A stretch of DNA of 64,000 nt, from NCBI GenBank assembly GCA_021234155.1, contig JAJEKV010000077.1, positions 4,708,486 to 4,772,485 on the forward strand. Reading direction: 5' to 3'. Origin of the DNA: Isoetes taiwanensis (taxonomy: Eukaryota; Streptophyta; Lycopodiopsida; Isoetales; Isoetaceae). Each line of letters opens with the position of its first letter. The first letter of the stretch is position 1. The notes below the pieces were generated by a model that worked only from the letters and a program-made list of their open reading frames with translations, was not told where the DNA came from and did no database searches. The position numbers and the translations under genes are program-made. Shown here one piece after another: positions 9,357 to 17,439 of this stretch.

Positions 9357-11351
9357 TCACAAAGAACGATTGGGCAATCTATTGAGAAGGTAAACTGAAT
9401 ACCTTACTGCTTCAGCCCAAAATTGAATGGGTGCTGAGGATTGAGCGAGCAAGCAACGTGCCATGTCAACAATGCTGCGATTCTTCCGTTCAGCAACGCC
9501 ATTATGTTGTGGAGTATGAGGCTCGGTAAGTTGGCGCTCAATACCATGATCAACACAAAAATGATTGAATGCTTGACTGGTAAATTCTCCACCATTATCA
9601 GATCTAAGCTTCTTAATCTGATGGGCTACTTGATTCTCAACAAGCGCTTTCCATTCTTGGAAATGGGCAAATGCATCAGATTTCCGCTTCAAGAAATAGA
9701 CCCATGTTTTCCTGCTCAAATCAATGAATGTCAGAAAATAATAGGCACCCGAAAGAGAAGGAATATGAGTTGGACCACAAAGATCCGTGTGTACTAATTC
9801 AAGAAGAGCAGTAGCACGAGAGCCAATTAGAGTAAAGGATCTGCGGTGCTGTTTGCCTAATGCACAAGCCTCACAACTTGCAAGAGTAGGGTGCTGATGA
9901 AGATCAAAACCGTCTACAAGTTGGGGCAGCTGGTTGAGTGCTTTCAGACTGATATGTCCAAGCCTCTTATGCCACAGATCACAAGTACCATTACCAGCAG
10001 CTACAAGAACAACCTGGTCAGCATATTCTTGGCCCAAATGGTAGAGATTACCCGTACGAATAGCACGAGCAAGGCTCTTTCCTGTAACTTTGCTGCGAAC
10101 AATGCAGTCGTCACTATCAAAGATAACTCTTGTGCCCATATCAGTAAGACGTGCAACAGAAATCAGATCTTTACGCAAAGTAGGAGCATACATTACCCCT
10201 TTTAGAGTGAAATTACCAAGACTTGTGGGTACTTGAATGTCACCCATTCCGCAGATTCGATGCTCACTATTGTAGCCGATTTGAACAATGTGATTGGAAG
10301 AGGTAGGTCTGAAACTTTCAAACCAATCTTTGTGCCAACTAATATGAGCTGTAGCACCAGAATCCATGATGAATTTGATAGAGCGAGGGGCTGCCTCTTG
10401 TTTACAAAGATAAACATAATCTGGGCTGCAAGGAACCACATTGGCTACGCTTACTTCTTCAATAATTTGGGCCACATTGGCTGAAGCTTTGTTTGTCTCC
10501 AAAGCTTTCAGTTTGTGCTCAAGATCCTTCATCTTCTTCCTACATTCTGCTGTGGTATGATTGCCTTTCTTGCAATAGTCACAAACCTGCTGCTTGGATG
10601 CTGTGCCTTTGCTATCAGCACCCTTGCTGCTACTGTTATTCTTCTTTTTCTTAGCTTTTTCATTCCCTTTTGCATAGGATTTAGGCTCAGAATGACCTGC
10701 AAAGAAAGCATTGTGCTCGTCTTTGATAATTCCAGCATCCTTTCTCATCATAATCTCCTCCTTGACGGAAGTGATTGCACGATTGAGATCCATGTCGGCA
10801 ATTTGCATGAGATTGCTGCGCAAAGCATGGAAAGAATTGGGTAAGGATCTAAGAAAGAAGAATAATTGCAATGAAGGAGAGATTTTATTCTCTTCTCCAG
10901 AGGCTTCAATCTGCCGAAAGGTGTTCTTCATGCAGTCTGCGAATTTGTCAAGACTCTCGGTCTCTTCCCAGCGCATATTCACCACTTCAGCATACAAATG
11001 CCCAATTTGTGTATGGGTCTTCTTTTCATGCTCTTGGATGAGAGCATTCCATAAATCATGGCTGTTCTCCTTCTGAACCTCATCAAGAAGAGATTCAGCA
11101 ACAGAAAGCCCAATCGTAGCCATAGCCTTGTCATCCCGGCGTTGCCATGCATCAAGAACATATTTATTCTTGCCATCTGATGCAAGCTCGGGTGCTGGTT
11201 CTTGGCCACTAACAATTCCCCAAACTCCTTCAGCCTTAAGAATGAGAGTCATTCTTCTCTTCCATTGCTGGAAACCTGTGCCATCGAAGATTTGAATCAC
11301 ACGACTGCCAGCCTGGAAGGTAATCTGGTTGTAGCTTGCATCCTTCTCCAT
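9357..11351 (-). CDS. gag-pol: copia-1 gag, protease and integrase core
   Basis: 664 codons from an ATG 50 bp inside the element after the primer-binding site. Gag occupies about residues 1-250, with the UBN2-like 'FDGTGFQQWKRRM' start. A CCHC zinc knuckle CDYCKKGNHTTAEC is at 257-270. The aspartic protease signature DSGA is at 330-333. The integrase zinc-binding residues (H461, H465, C493, C496) lead into the catalytic core: D522 (HTDLCGP), D585 (RSDNGGEF) and E622 (HNGVAERKN), a D,D-36-E spacing. It ends early by a frame change shortly after RLPN. All catalytic residues visible here are intact, so the element died recently or the indels are sequencing errors. Confidence 0.95.
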   Translation of the reverse strand: MEKDASYNQITFQAGSRVIQIFDGTGFQQWKRRMTLILKAEGVWGIVSGQEPAPELASDGKNKYVLDAWQRRDDKAMATIGLSVAESLLDEVQKENSHDLWNALIQEHEKKTHTQIGHLYAEVVNMRWEETESLDKFADCMKNTFRQIEASGEENKISPSLQLFFFLRSLPNSFHALRSNLMQIADMDLNRAITSVKEEIMMRKDAGIIKDEHNAFFAGHSEPKSYAKGNEKAKKKKNNSSSKGADSKGTASKQQVCDYCKKGNHTTAECRKKMKDLEHKLKALETNKASANVAQIIEEVSVANVVPCSPDYVYLCKQEAAPRSIKFIMDSGATAHISWHKDWFESFRPTSSNHIVQIGYNSEHRICGMGDIQVPTSLGNFTLKGVMYAPTLRKDLISVARLTDMGTRVIFDSDDCIVRSKVTGKSLARAIRTGNLYHLGQEYADQVVLVAAGNGTCDLWHKRLGHISLKALNQLPQLVDGFDLHQHPTLASCEACALGKQHRRSFTLIGSRATALLELVHTDLCGPTHIPSLSGAYYFLTFIDLSRKTWVYFLKRKSDAFAHFQEWKALVENQVAHQIKKLRSDNGGEFTSQAFNHFCVDHGIERQLTEPHTPQHNGVAERKNRSIVDMARCLLAQSSAPIQFWAEAVRYSVYLLNRLPNRSL

Positions 11352-11389
11352 TGCTGTGTTGATCTTGAATCAATCTCAGCACACCTGGC

Positions 11390-11401
11390 GCTCTGATACC
11401 A
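11390..11401 (-). promoter_or_regulatory. Primer-binding site of copia-1
   Basis: Reading from the 5' LTR on the minus strand, the sequence directly after the LTR is TGGTATCAGAGC. This is the classic complement to the 3' end of initiator methionyl-tRNA used by plant copia elements. Confidence 0.92.
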
Positions 11402-11714
11402 TGTCAAGGTTGCACCAAGAACGGGAGAGAAAGGGATGCACACTGAGTTCCGAGAGCGCAAGCTCCCAAAACAAAAGCAAAATGGAAATTGTATATTGAA
11501 CGTATGTGAGAATACAAGATATACAAAGGGCAGGCAATATTAATTGCTCCCGTTACCAACCACTCCTAATTATGCCGCAGCTAATTATGACAAGTGGTGG
11601 GCCGTTGCTAGACTCTGATAAGGTGCTTAGTGCTATAAGTGCTATAAGTGTTGTAAGTGCTGATACATCACGTCTAGCAGCAAGATGGTGATCTCGATAT
11701 CATATATCTCGACA
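11402..11714 (-). repeat. 5' LTR of copia-1
   Basis: 313 bp, the promoter-bearing LTR in element orientation. It differs from 6810-7122 at two G/A positions. It contains short TAAGTGCTATAAGTG repeats near 11630-11660. No convincing TATA box position can be fixed by eye. Confidence 0.93.
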
Positions 11715-11719
11715 GTCTT

Positions 11720-11893
11720 TGCGTGGCTCTTATGGACGAAGTCACCATCCATTGCTGCCCAAGAGAACTTGGGTTTACCTATAAAATACTTCAAATATTT
11801 TTTCTTTGTTTTCATATCTACCTCCTCGTCACCAGTTATTGGATATTTGGGAAGGGGCATGCTCTTGGATGCACTGGTCACTGTGACGACCAT
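11720..11893 (-). pseudogene. Reading-frame fragment, 5' part, cut by copia-1
   Basis: On the minus strand this reads KYPITGDEEVDMKTKKKY then FIGKPKFSWAAMDGDFVHKS, followed at once by the copia-1 target duplication. Its frame joins exactly with the one at 6700-6809 once the element and one GTCTT are removed. No family is recognised with confidence. The composite could belong to a methyltransferase-like or transposon-encoded protein. Its upstream end, near 11880, runs into the SINE-like element, so only a fragment remains. Confidence 0.45.
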
Positions 11894-12050
11894 ACGGATA
11901 TTCGTATCATACGAACATTATACTCGTATGTACAAAAGATGGTCGTCACACGGATACAAAAGGGTAGTTGCACAAGACAGGATTTGAACTCGCAACCTTC
12001 CCGTTGCGAGTCATACACCCTTGCCAAGTGCGCTACCAATATTTGTTGAA
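11880..12050 (-). mobile_element. tRNA-derived SINE-like fragment
   Basis: On the minus strand an A-box-like TAGCGCACTTGGCAAGGG is followed by a B-box-like GAGTTCAAATCC about 35 bases downstream, at the spacing of an RNA polymerase III internal promoter. The arms do not fold into a complete tRNA (no acceptor stem, poor T stem), so a tRNA gene is unlikely. Downstream of the tRNA-like part, TGTGACGACCAT (from about 11881) and ATGGTCGTCACA (about 11938) form an inverted repeat around 45 bp. No poly(A) or target duplication was found, hence the modest confidence. Confidence 0.5.
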
Positions 12051-12096
12051 GACATTCCTTCACGTTTTCCTCATATGTGGGACTATCTCCAGGAGA

Positions 12097-12114
12097 TTCT
12101 AGAATATTCTAGAA
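12097..12114. promoter_or_regulatory. Perfect four-unit heat-shock element
   Basis: TTCTAGAATATTCTAGAA is a self-complementary 18-mer made of four alternating nTTCn/nGAAn units with correct 5-bp phasing. That is the consensus bound by trimeric heat-shock factors. It lies about 85 bp upstream of a TATA-like GATATATAAGG (12184-12194) in what looks like the LTR of the gypsy remnant. Heat-responsive plant retrotransposons are known to carry such elements in their LTRs; activity here is inferred. Confidence 0.7.
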
Positions 12115-12183
12115 CCTAAATGCATGTGCGACACTTGGAGCGATCTCCTCCATTGGAGTGGCGCGATCCGGACTGTTGGCCTA

Positions 12184-12194
12184 GATATATAAGG
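12184..12194 (+). promoter_or_regulatory. TATA box of the gypsy-type LTR promoter
   Basis: GATATATAAGG stands 70 bp downstream of the heat-shock element. It is followed about 30 bp later by GTTGAACCATTCCGGTTCAAC, a short hairpin that could be the start of the transcript. The gypsy protease-coding sequence begins within 100 bp, on the same strand. Confidence 0.55.
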
Positions 12195-12289
12195 AGGCAC
12201 CTCCTTCTTGTTGAACCATTCCGGTTCAACGCCATGGACGGGAGATCTCCTCGGGTGCAGTCACAGAATGTACTGCGCCTCTTCAGGTT

Positions 12290-13120
12290 TTGTTCGAAGG
12301 AGTTTCTTGTAGCATTTCCTTCAATCAGATTGCTAGTCCTCATGTGCCAATAGTCTTGGGGCTGCCCTGGCTCGAGCTACATAACCCGCAGATTGATTGG
12401 CGTACTAGATCATTTCGATTTGCTGGTTCTAGCTCTAGTTCCAGTTCATCTGCAGATCAGGTCTCTACACCAACATCGACTTCGATCCGTGCTGTATCGT
12501 GGGCCCCTGATTTCGTCCTTGCTGTTCATGTTTATGTTCCATGTTCTGATTTGACTCTTGCCTCTGCTCTAGTTCATGCCCCAGATTCTGACCATATTCT
12601 TAATGATGTCACAGCTCCAGTTTCTGCACCTGCTCCAGTTCCGGTTTCTGCTCCTACTCCAGTTTTCGCTCCAGTCTCTGTTCTTGCTCCAATTCTTGCT
12701 CTAGTCCCTGTTCCTGCTCCAGTCCCTGTTCCTGCTCTAGTTCTTGATCCAGTCCATGTTCCAGTTGCTCCTGCTCACGTTCATGTTCCTGCTCATGTTT
12801 CTGCTCATGTTCCTGCTCCTGCTTTTGTAGAGGCTTCTTCATGCCCTCAGTTTCGTATCTCGAAGATTTCTCTTCGCGAGTTCGATAAATCTAGAAGGCA
12901 AGATCCAAGTTCAGTATTTGCAATCACCCGTCGGCTACTTCGGCACCAGCAAAGTCTGCTCCAATGCTCCCAGATAAATATGACGACTTCTCTGATGTTT
13001 TTGACGAAGTCAAGGCCAGCAAACTCCCAGAGCATCGCTCATATGATTGTCCTATTGATTTGCAGCCGGGGACCACGCCGCCATATGGTCCGATATATGG
13101 TCTATCTCCCGCTGAGTTGA
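12290..13120 (+). pseudogene. pol: Gypsy protease C-terminus and Pro/Ala/Val-rich linker
   Basis: The frame starts inside the retropepsin. VPIVLGLPWLELHNPQIDW is the family's conserved C-terminal block; the catalytic DSG is absent because of the upstream deletion. It is followed by a serine stretch and then a linker of some 70 residues built from repeats of 'APVPVPA' (12611-12822, near-hexameric at DNA level). The coding sense then moves to another frame near 12930, where the RT begins. The linker may be a tether between protease and RT; it is unusually long and repetitive. Confidence 0.8.
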
Positions 13121-13323
13121 AGGTTTTGCGGGATTATATTAAAGAGAATCTAGCCACTGGTTTCATTCGGCATTCTCAGTCCCCTGCTGGAGCGCCTATC
13201 TTCTTCGTCAAAAAGAAGGATGATTCGCTGCGTCTGGTCGTTGATTATTGCGGTCTCAATAAAATCACAGTGCCGAATCGGTATCCGCTTCCTCTGATCC
13301 CAGAGTTGTTGGAACGACTCTAA
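12964..13323 (+). pseudogene. pol: Gypsy reverse transcriptase, N-terminal part
   Basis: Contains LPDKYDDFSDVFDEVKASKL, then the 'CPIDLQPG...PPYGPIYGLSPAEL' entry segment, then SPAGAPIFFVKKKDDSLR and LVVDYCGLNKITVPNRYPLP. These are domains 1-2 of the gypsy RT. A TAA at 13321-13323 interrupts the frame. The same frame then continues with [20 protein letters not shown] (13333 on) to about 13490, ending in the '[11 protein letters not shown]' block. Confidence 0.85.
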
Positions 13324-13490
13324 GGTGCGCATTATTTTACGAATATTGATCTTCGTGGTGCCTACAATCTTATTCGAATCCGGGAGGGTGATGAGTGGAA
13401 AACAACCTTTCGTACTCGGTATGGCCATTTTGAGTACACAGTTATGCCGTTTGAACTTACCAATGCTCCGGCAGTATTTCAGCATATGAA

Positions 13491-13742
13491 ATGATGTTTT
13501 TCGAGAGTTCTTTAGACACTTTTGTTATCATCTATTTGGATGATATCCTTATTTATTCTAAGACTCTCAAAGAATATGAGAGGCATGTTCGACAGGTCCT
13601 TCAGAAGCTTCGTGAGTATGGATTATATGCCAAACTTGAGAAGTGTCAGTTCGAGCAGGATAATGTGGAGTTCCTTGGTTATCGCATCACTCCACATGGA
13701 GTCTCTATGAACCCTGAAAAGGTCAGCACTATTCTGGAGTGA
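13491..13742 (+). pseudogene. pol: Gypsy reverse transcriptase, catalytic YLDD segment
   Basis: Contains FVIIYLDDILIYSKTLKEYE, with the catalytic YLDD. It is followed by HVRQVLQKLREYGLYAKLEK, CQFEQDNVEFLGYRI and an ending that stops mid-domain. It is separated from the preceding segment by a frame change near 13490. RNase H, integrase and chromodomain are all missing because the element is truncated here. Confidence 0.87.
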
Positions 13743-13743
13743 C

Positions 13744-14480
13744 AAACACCTTTACTCACCATTCCTAAACTAATGCAGCTATTTCGAGAGTGTAATACCA
13801 AAGCACCGGCACCGTACCTAGTCACTGAAGTTCCTGATTGGAAGTCATCTGTGAAAGGATACATTCCAAACAAGAAGGATCGCTTGGTTGGGCACGTGGA
13901 GCCCCTGCTCTTCAAATTTGTCATGAAAGATGGATGGCCACTTATGTATTACAAGATGAGGCCAGGGCATCGAGAATGGCTCCCTAAAAATGGAATAAGA
14001 ATGTGGAAGGCAGATGCAGATGGTATGCCAATAATACCTACAGGAACACCTAAGGCTGTGAAGCCATATGATAGCCTCAAAGATATGGGCGCCTTACGCT
14101 CGTCCATTGCGAAGTACATGATGCATTGGGCAAACATATCTCATGGTGGTGTAAACTCATGGTCTAATGCCTACATGAATGAGGTTATTGACTACCGGTC
14201 GACTCTGATGCATGCACTTGGACAGGTTCCACCTGGAACCCAGGAAATTAAAGACTTCTGGCCTCTCACTAGACAGTCCGTGCTAATGGAGCCTGAGTCG
14301 GTAATGCTCGACGAGTACATAACATGTCAGCACTATGTCAGCCCTGCAAAGGATAAACCACAAAATCCAGTTGAAATATTCGATCCCTACCAAGATGTCA
14401 AGAAGGGTATGCTCTTGCTCATTAGACCAGGAGACTCATCTCCTGCATGGATGGCCTTTGCTGAAGAGGAGCCTGTGTAA
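13744..14480 (+). pseudogene. DUF7869-like gene fragment, copy 1
   Basis: From LLTIPKLMQLFRECNTKAP this frame runs about 240 codons without interruption to a TAA at 14478-14480. Landmarks are EVPDWKSSVKGYI, GHVEPLLFKFVMKDG, EWLPKNGIRMWKAD, KDFWPLTRQSVLMEP and the final KGMLLLIRPGDSSPAWMAFA. The pattern 'TxPxLM...Y.P', 'EV.DW..F', 'LFKF...G...Y', 'EWLP..GI' is how I recall the C-terminal half of DUF7869-type plant and invertebrate proteins. The ending resembles their terminal 'RPxDxxxPxWIA' barrel-like segment. The N-terminal half, with the VGHTHxxID motif, is absent because the gypsy remnant abuts directly. Function of the family is not known to me. Confidence 0.55.
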
Positions 14481-14821
14481 GACCCAACTCCCCACTACGA
14501 AGAGGTGTTTGGTCGTGGTGGGAGCCGATAGCAAGAAAAGGTACCTCTTATGAACAACAGTATAGGGACTGCAGGCATAAAAGGTGGAGACCAAATCCGA
14601 ACGACAGGCCGCGTTATCAACATCTCAAAACCATAGACTATGGTTGGTCAGTCAAGAACAAGCCTCAGATGGTAGTGATATCTGCGAGTATAGCGGCTTA
14701 GTTACAAGAATTACTGGCCAAAGAGGCCTCAGAGGACGGAGATGAAACTTGAGTCTTCAAGGTACATTAAAGTAGTTAATTTTTATTACTCTCTATATTT
14801 TTCAGATTAATACAAGTGCTC

Positions 14822-15366
14822 TTATGCATTACTATATCTTATATGCCAGAACATCACTACATTATATATTGCTGAAATTCTGATACACTCATCCTCAACA
14901 CCTGTTGAGGTAATCCCTGATATCTCATAGCTATTGCGCTCAGAAAGCCAAATAAGGTGGATCATAACATGAGTTAGTCCGGGGCAACGAATCTCAGCAC
15001 CATTAGCTTTGGATTGCAAGTAGGGATCTAGAAGAATACCCCTTATTTGGCAACCGACAAGATCATTGTAGCTCATTGAGCACTTGATCGCCTCGATGTG
15101 GTGCACATGAGTAGGCGAATAATCCATTGGAGATGAATGATCTCTACCAACGAATGGAGCTGCTTTTATAGTCAAGTAAAATTATTGATGTGAATTATTG
15201 GTGTGCATTGTGCCGCCATTATTGAGCACATACAAGTATCATGTACACTTATAAGTATAATGCATAATTTGTATGGACATATGTATCATGCGTAATCATG
15301 TATCTTGGACTTGAGTAGGTAAAAGTCTTTGTGCTTGAGTAAATTAGGTGTGCTTGCAGAAAAAGT
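14822..15366 (-). repeat. Local repeat R, copy A
   Basis: About 545 bp that recurs as copy B, split between 15437-15653 and 27167-27492. On the minus strand it is open for 117 codons (15175-14822), with HIEAIKCSMSYNDLVGCQIR, DPYLQSKANGAEIRCPGLTH and VMIHLIWLSE. Copy B retains much of the same peptide, so the open frame may be real coding sequence of an unrecognised gene or element. The two copies show scattered substitutions and indels, indicating an old duplication. 14481-14821 holds nothing recognisable. Confidence 0.7.
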
Positions 15367-15436
15367 TGAGGTCGACGAGCACAACGTTACAAATTACTCA
15401 AGTTCGATACATCAAATAATATTCACTATGCTTATA

Positions 15437-15653
15437 TATCCTTACATATTTCAGAAGTGCTTATATCATTATATCCTTAACAGGTGCACAAATCATAACT
15501 GATTCACTCATCATCAACACCTACTGAGGTAATGGCATTCAGCTCATAGATCTCGCGCTCAGGAATCTAAATAAGATGGATCACAACACGAGTTAGCCCG
15601 AGGCAACGAATCTCAGGACCATTAGCTTTGGATTGCAGATAGGGATCAAGTTT
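15437..15653 (-). repeat. Local repeat R, copy B, left part
   Basis: Matches the left part of copy A (14860-15040), including 'caacgaatctcag-accattagctttggattgca'. It stops at the copia-2 insertion site and resumes at 27167. The minus-strand frame of copy A is disturbed here by stops, so this copy is not coding as it stands. Confidence 0.8.
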
Positions 15654-16267
15654 TGAGAATTATCACTGAAGATCAACTCTAGCAAAGCATTCAACTTTTA
15701 GCAAAGCATTAGCTTATAACCATTGAACTTAATGAAGACAATGCATATGAACTATTATTCACTTAGGCAATTTGCAATGGTCACGAAACTCCACCTTATA
15801 AACTTTATTCAGATATTCAACTTCAAATACATTAGGTTCGGACTTCCCCCTTGAAGTCAATTCCGGCTGCACATTTGCTTCACCATTTGATTCTCTATGT
15901 TCTCCTTTAATACTCCGATCAACCTCCCTTTCGGTTCGTAGCAATCTTCTCTCTTTCTAAGATGGCACTGTTCCATTTGACCGAATGGTTTCCTTCCTTG
16001 TATGGTCAACAACCGACCTGTTAATCTGCATGTATTTAACATATCCCATTTTCCAATGGTTCTTAACCACAAGCCTCTCAATGGTTCTAAACCATAGACA
16101 CCTTAAACGAATGCTTTTCTTTTCATACCTTAACTTCACCATGAGCCACAATGCAAACGTATCTCTCTTAAGTCTCAAACAGTTCAACCATAAGGTAAAC
16201 GTAACACTCTTTACTCATAACAACTTTAACTTCCTTTCACTAGATTAATTCATGACATTAACTTTCA
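15654..16267 (-). repeat. 3' LTR of copia-2
   Basis: 614 bp. It matches the 5' LTR apart from substitutions, a 14-bp deletion near 15960 (the 'CTTGGTTTACTCG' segment present in the other LTR) and the absence of the 304-bp internal duplication seen there. Confidence 0.93.
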
Positions 16268-16446
16268 TTCCCCCTTCATGAATTAACATATGTATTCAAC
16301 TGTACTCAGCAAAATTTAACTGTTGCTACAGCTGCAAGTTTTGTGCTTCACTGTCTCCACTGCTGCAGCTGTAAATTCTGTGCTTCATTATTTCCCTTGA
16401 TAAACGAATATTACTGTACCCTGTTTTCTTTACCTTGAATGTTTGC

Positions 16447-17439
16447 TCATTCTCTGATATCACTTTTGAACATGACAGTTTTGCCTTTTTCTACATTTTC
16501 AACTCCTAGCAGTTTCTGCAATTTCTGAAACTGTGCACCTGAGATAGGCTTAGTCATGACGTCTGCAACTTGTGCATCTGTACGAACATACTCCACAACA
16601 ATATATCCAGATGTCACCATATGTCTAATATAGTGTACATCTAATTCAATATGTTTTGTTCTTTCATGCAACACTGGGTTTCTTGTAATTGAAATACAAC
16701 TCATACTATCCGAGAATAACACTGTAGGTTGGTTTTCAAGCATACCTAGTTCGTCCAGCAATCTTCTAACCCATATGATCTCTCTAGAAGCTAATGACGC
16801 AGCTTTATACTCAGCCTCTGCAGTTGACATTGCTATACTCCCTTGCTTTTTACTCCTCCATGATATGCAACCTCCTCCTAGCATCAGAGCATACCCTGAA
16901 GTTGACTGTCTAGTATCTACATCTCCTGCCCAGTCTGCATCAGAATATGCCATCAATGTCAAGTTATCATTGCAGAATGTTATTCCATAGTTTTGTGTTC
17001 CCTTTAGATATCTCAAGATCCTTTTGGCAGCTTGCCAGTGTTGCATTCCAGGATTATTTAAGAATCTACTGAGCATATTTACTCCAAAGGCAATTTCTGG
17101 TCTTGTACAATTTGAAATATATAACAAACATCCAATCAACTCTCTGTATGGAATGCTAGCCATTTGTTTCAAATCTTCTTCATTTGAAGGACATTGATTT
17201 AGACTGAATTTCTGACCTTGTACCAGTGGTGTACTTACAGCATTGCATGCAGTCATTCTAAACCTCTTGAGTATTGATTGTATATTGTCCTTCTGAGTCA
17301 ATGTCAACATTTTTCTTGCTCTATTTCTTGTGACTTCAATTCCCAAGAATTTTTGCAATGGACCCAAGTCTGCCATCTCAAATCTGTCCTTCAAAATGCA
17401 TTTACATTTTACCAAACAATCCACCTTGTTAGAAAACAA
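16447..17439 (-). pseudogene. pol: copia-2 reverse transcriptase end and RNase H
   Basis: About 330 codons starting just after the catalytic YVDD region. It has FLGIEVTRNRARKMLTLTQK, the 'RPEIAFGVNMLSRFLNNPG' block, SDADWAGDVDTRQSTSG and the RNase H SMSTAEAEYKA motif. It ends 'VADVMTKPISGAQF', the usual end of copia polyproteins. It is separated from the catalytic part by a frame change caused by an exact 20-bp tandem duplication at 17416-17455. All RNase H acidic residues visible are kept. Confidence 0.93.

Larger units (their letters stand above)
6810..11714 (-). mobile_element. Complete Ty1/copia LTR retrotransposon (copia-1)
   Basis: A 4,905-bp element lying on the minus strand. It has 313-bp LTRs beginning TG and ending CA, and a 5-bp target duplication GTCTT. 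A primer-binding site TGGTATCAGAGC lies next to the 5' (right) LTR, and a purine tract (AAGGAGGAG on the minus strand, 7123-7131) lies next to the 3' (left) LTR. Gene order is gag, protease, integrase, reverse transcriptase, RNase H, as in copia and unlike gypsy. The LTRs differ at only two positions (both G/A), so insertion was recent. Even so the polyprotein is interrupted by several frame changes between about 9050 and 9365, making this copy non-autonomous as sequenced. Confidence 0.95.
12050..13740 (+). mobile_element. Truncated Ty3/gypsy (chromovirus-like) remnant
   Basis: A plus-strand remnant containing an LTR-like promoter region (12050-12220), the end of a retropepsin and the first two-thirds of a reverse transcriptase. 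Gag and most of the protease are missing at the left. The right end stops abruptly at about 13740 in the RT connection region and abuts a DUF7869-like fragment. The RT contains SPAGAPIFFVKKKDDSLR and RYPLPLIPELLERL. The 'SPAGAP' form is characteristic of fungal, vertebrate and non-seed-plant chromoviruses (for example Tcn1-like), whereas seed-plant lineages usually read 'SPWGAP' or similar. At least one internal stop and two frame changes are present. Confidence 0.85.

Noticed and set aside
11966-12045. Possible tRNA gene on the minus strand
   Set aside because: A- and B-box-like words are present, but there is no 7-bp acceptor stem and the T arm does not pair, so a SINE-like origin is more likely.
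12654-12842. Minus-strand frame rich in Glu-Gln-Glu repeats
   Set aside because: It is the antisense shadow of the Ala/Pro/Val linker in the gypsy remnant.
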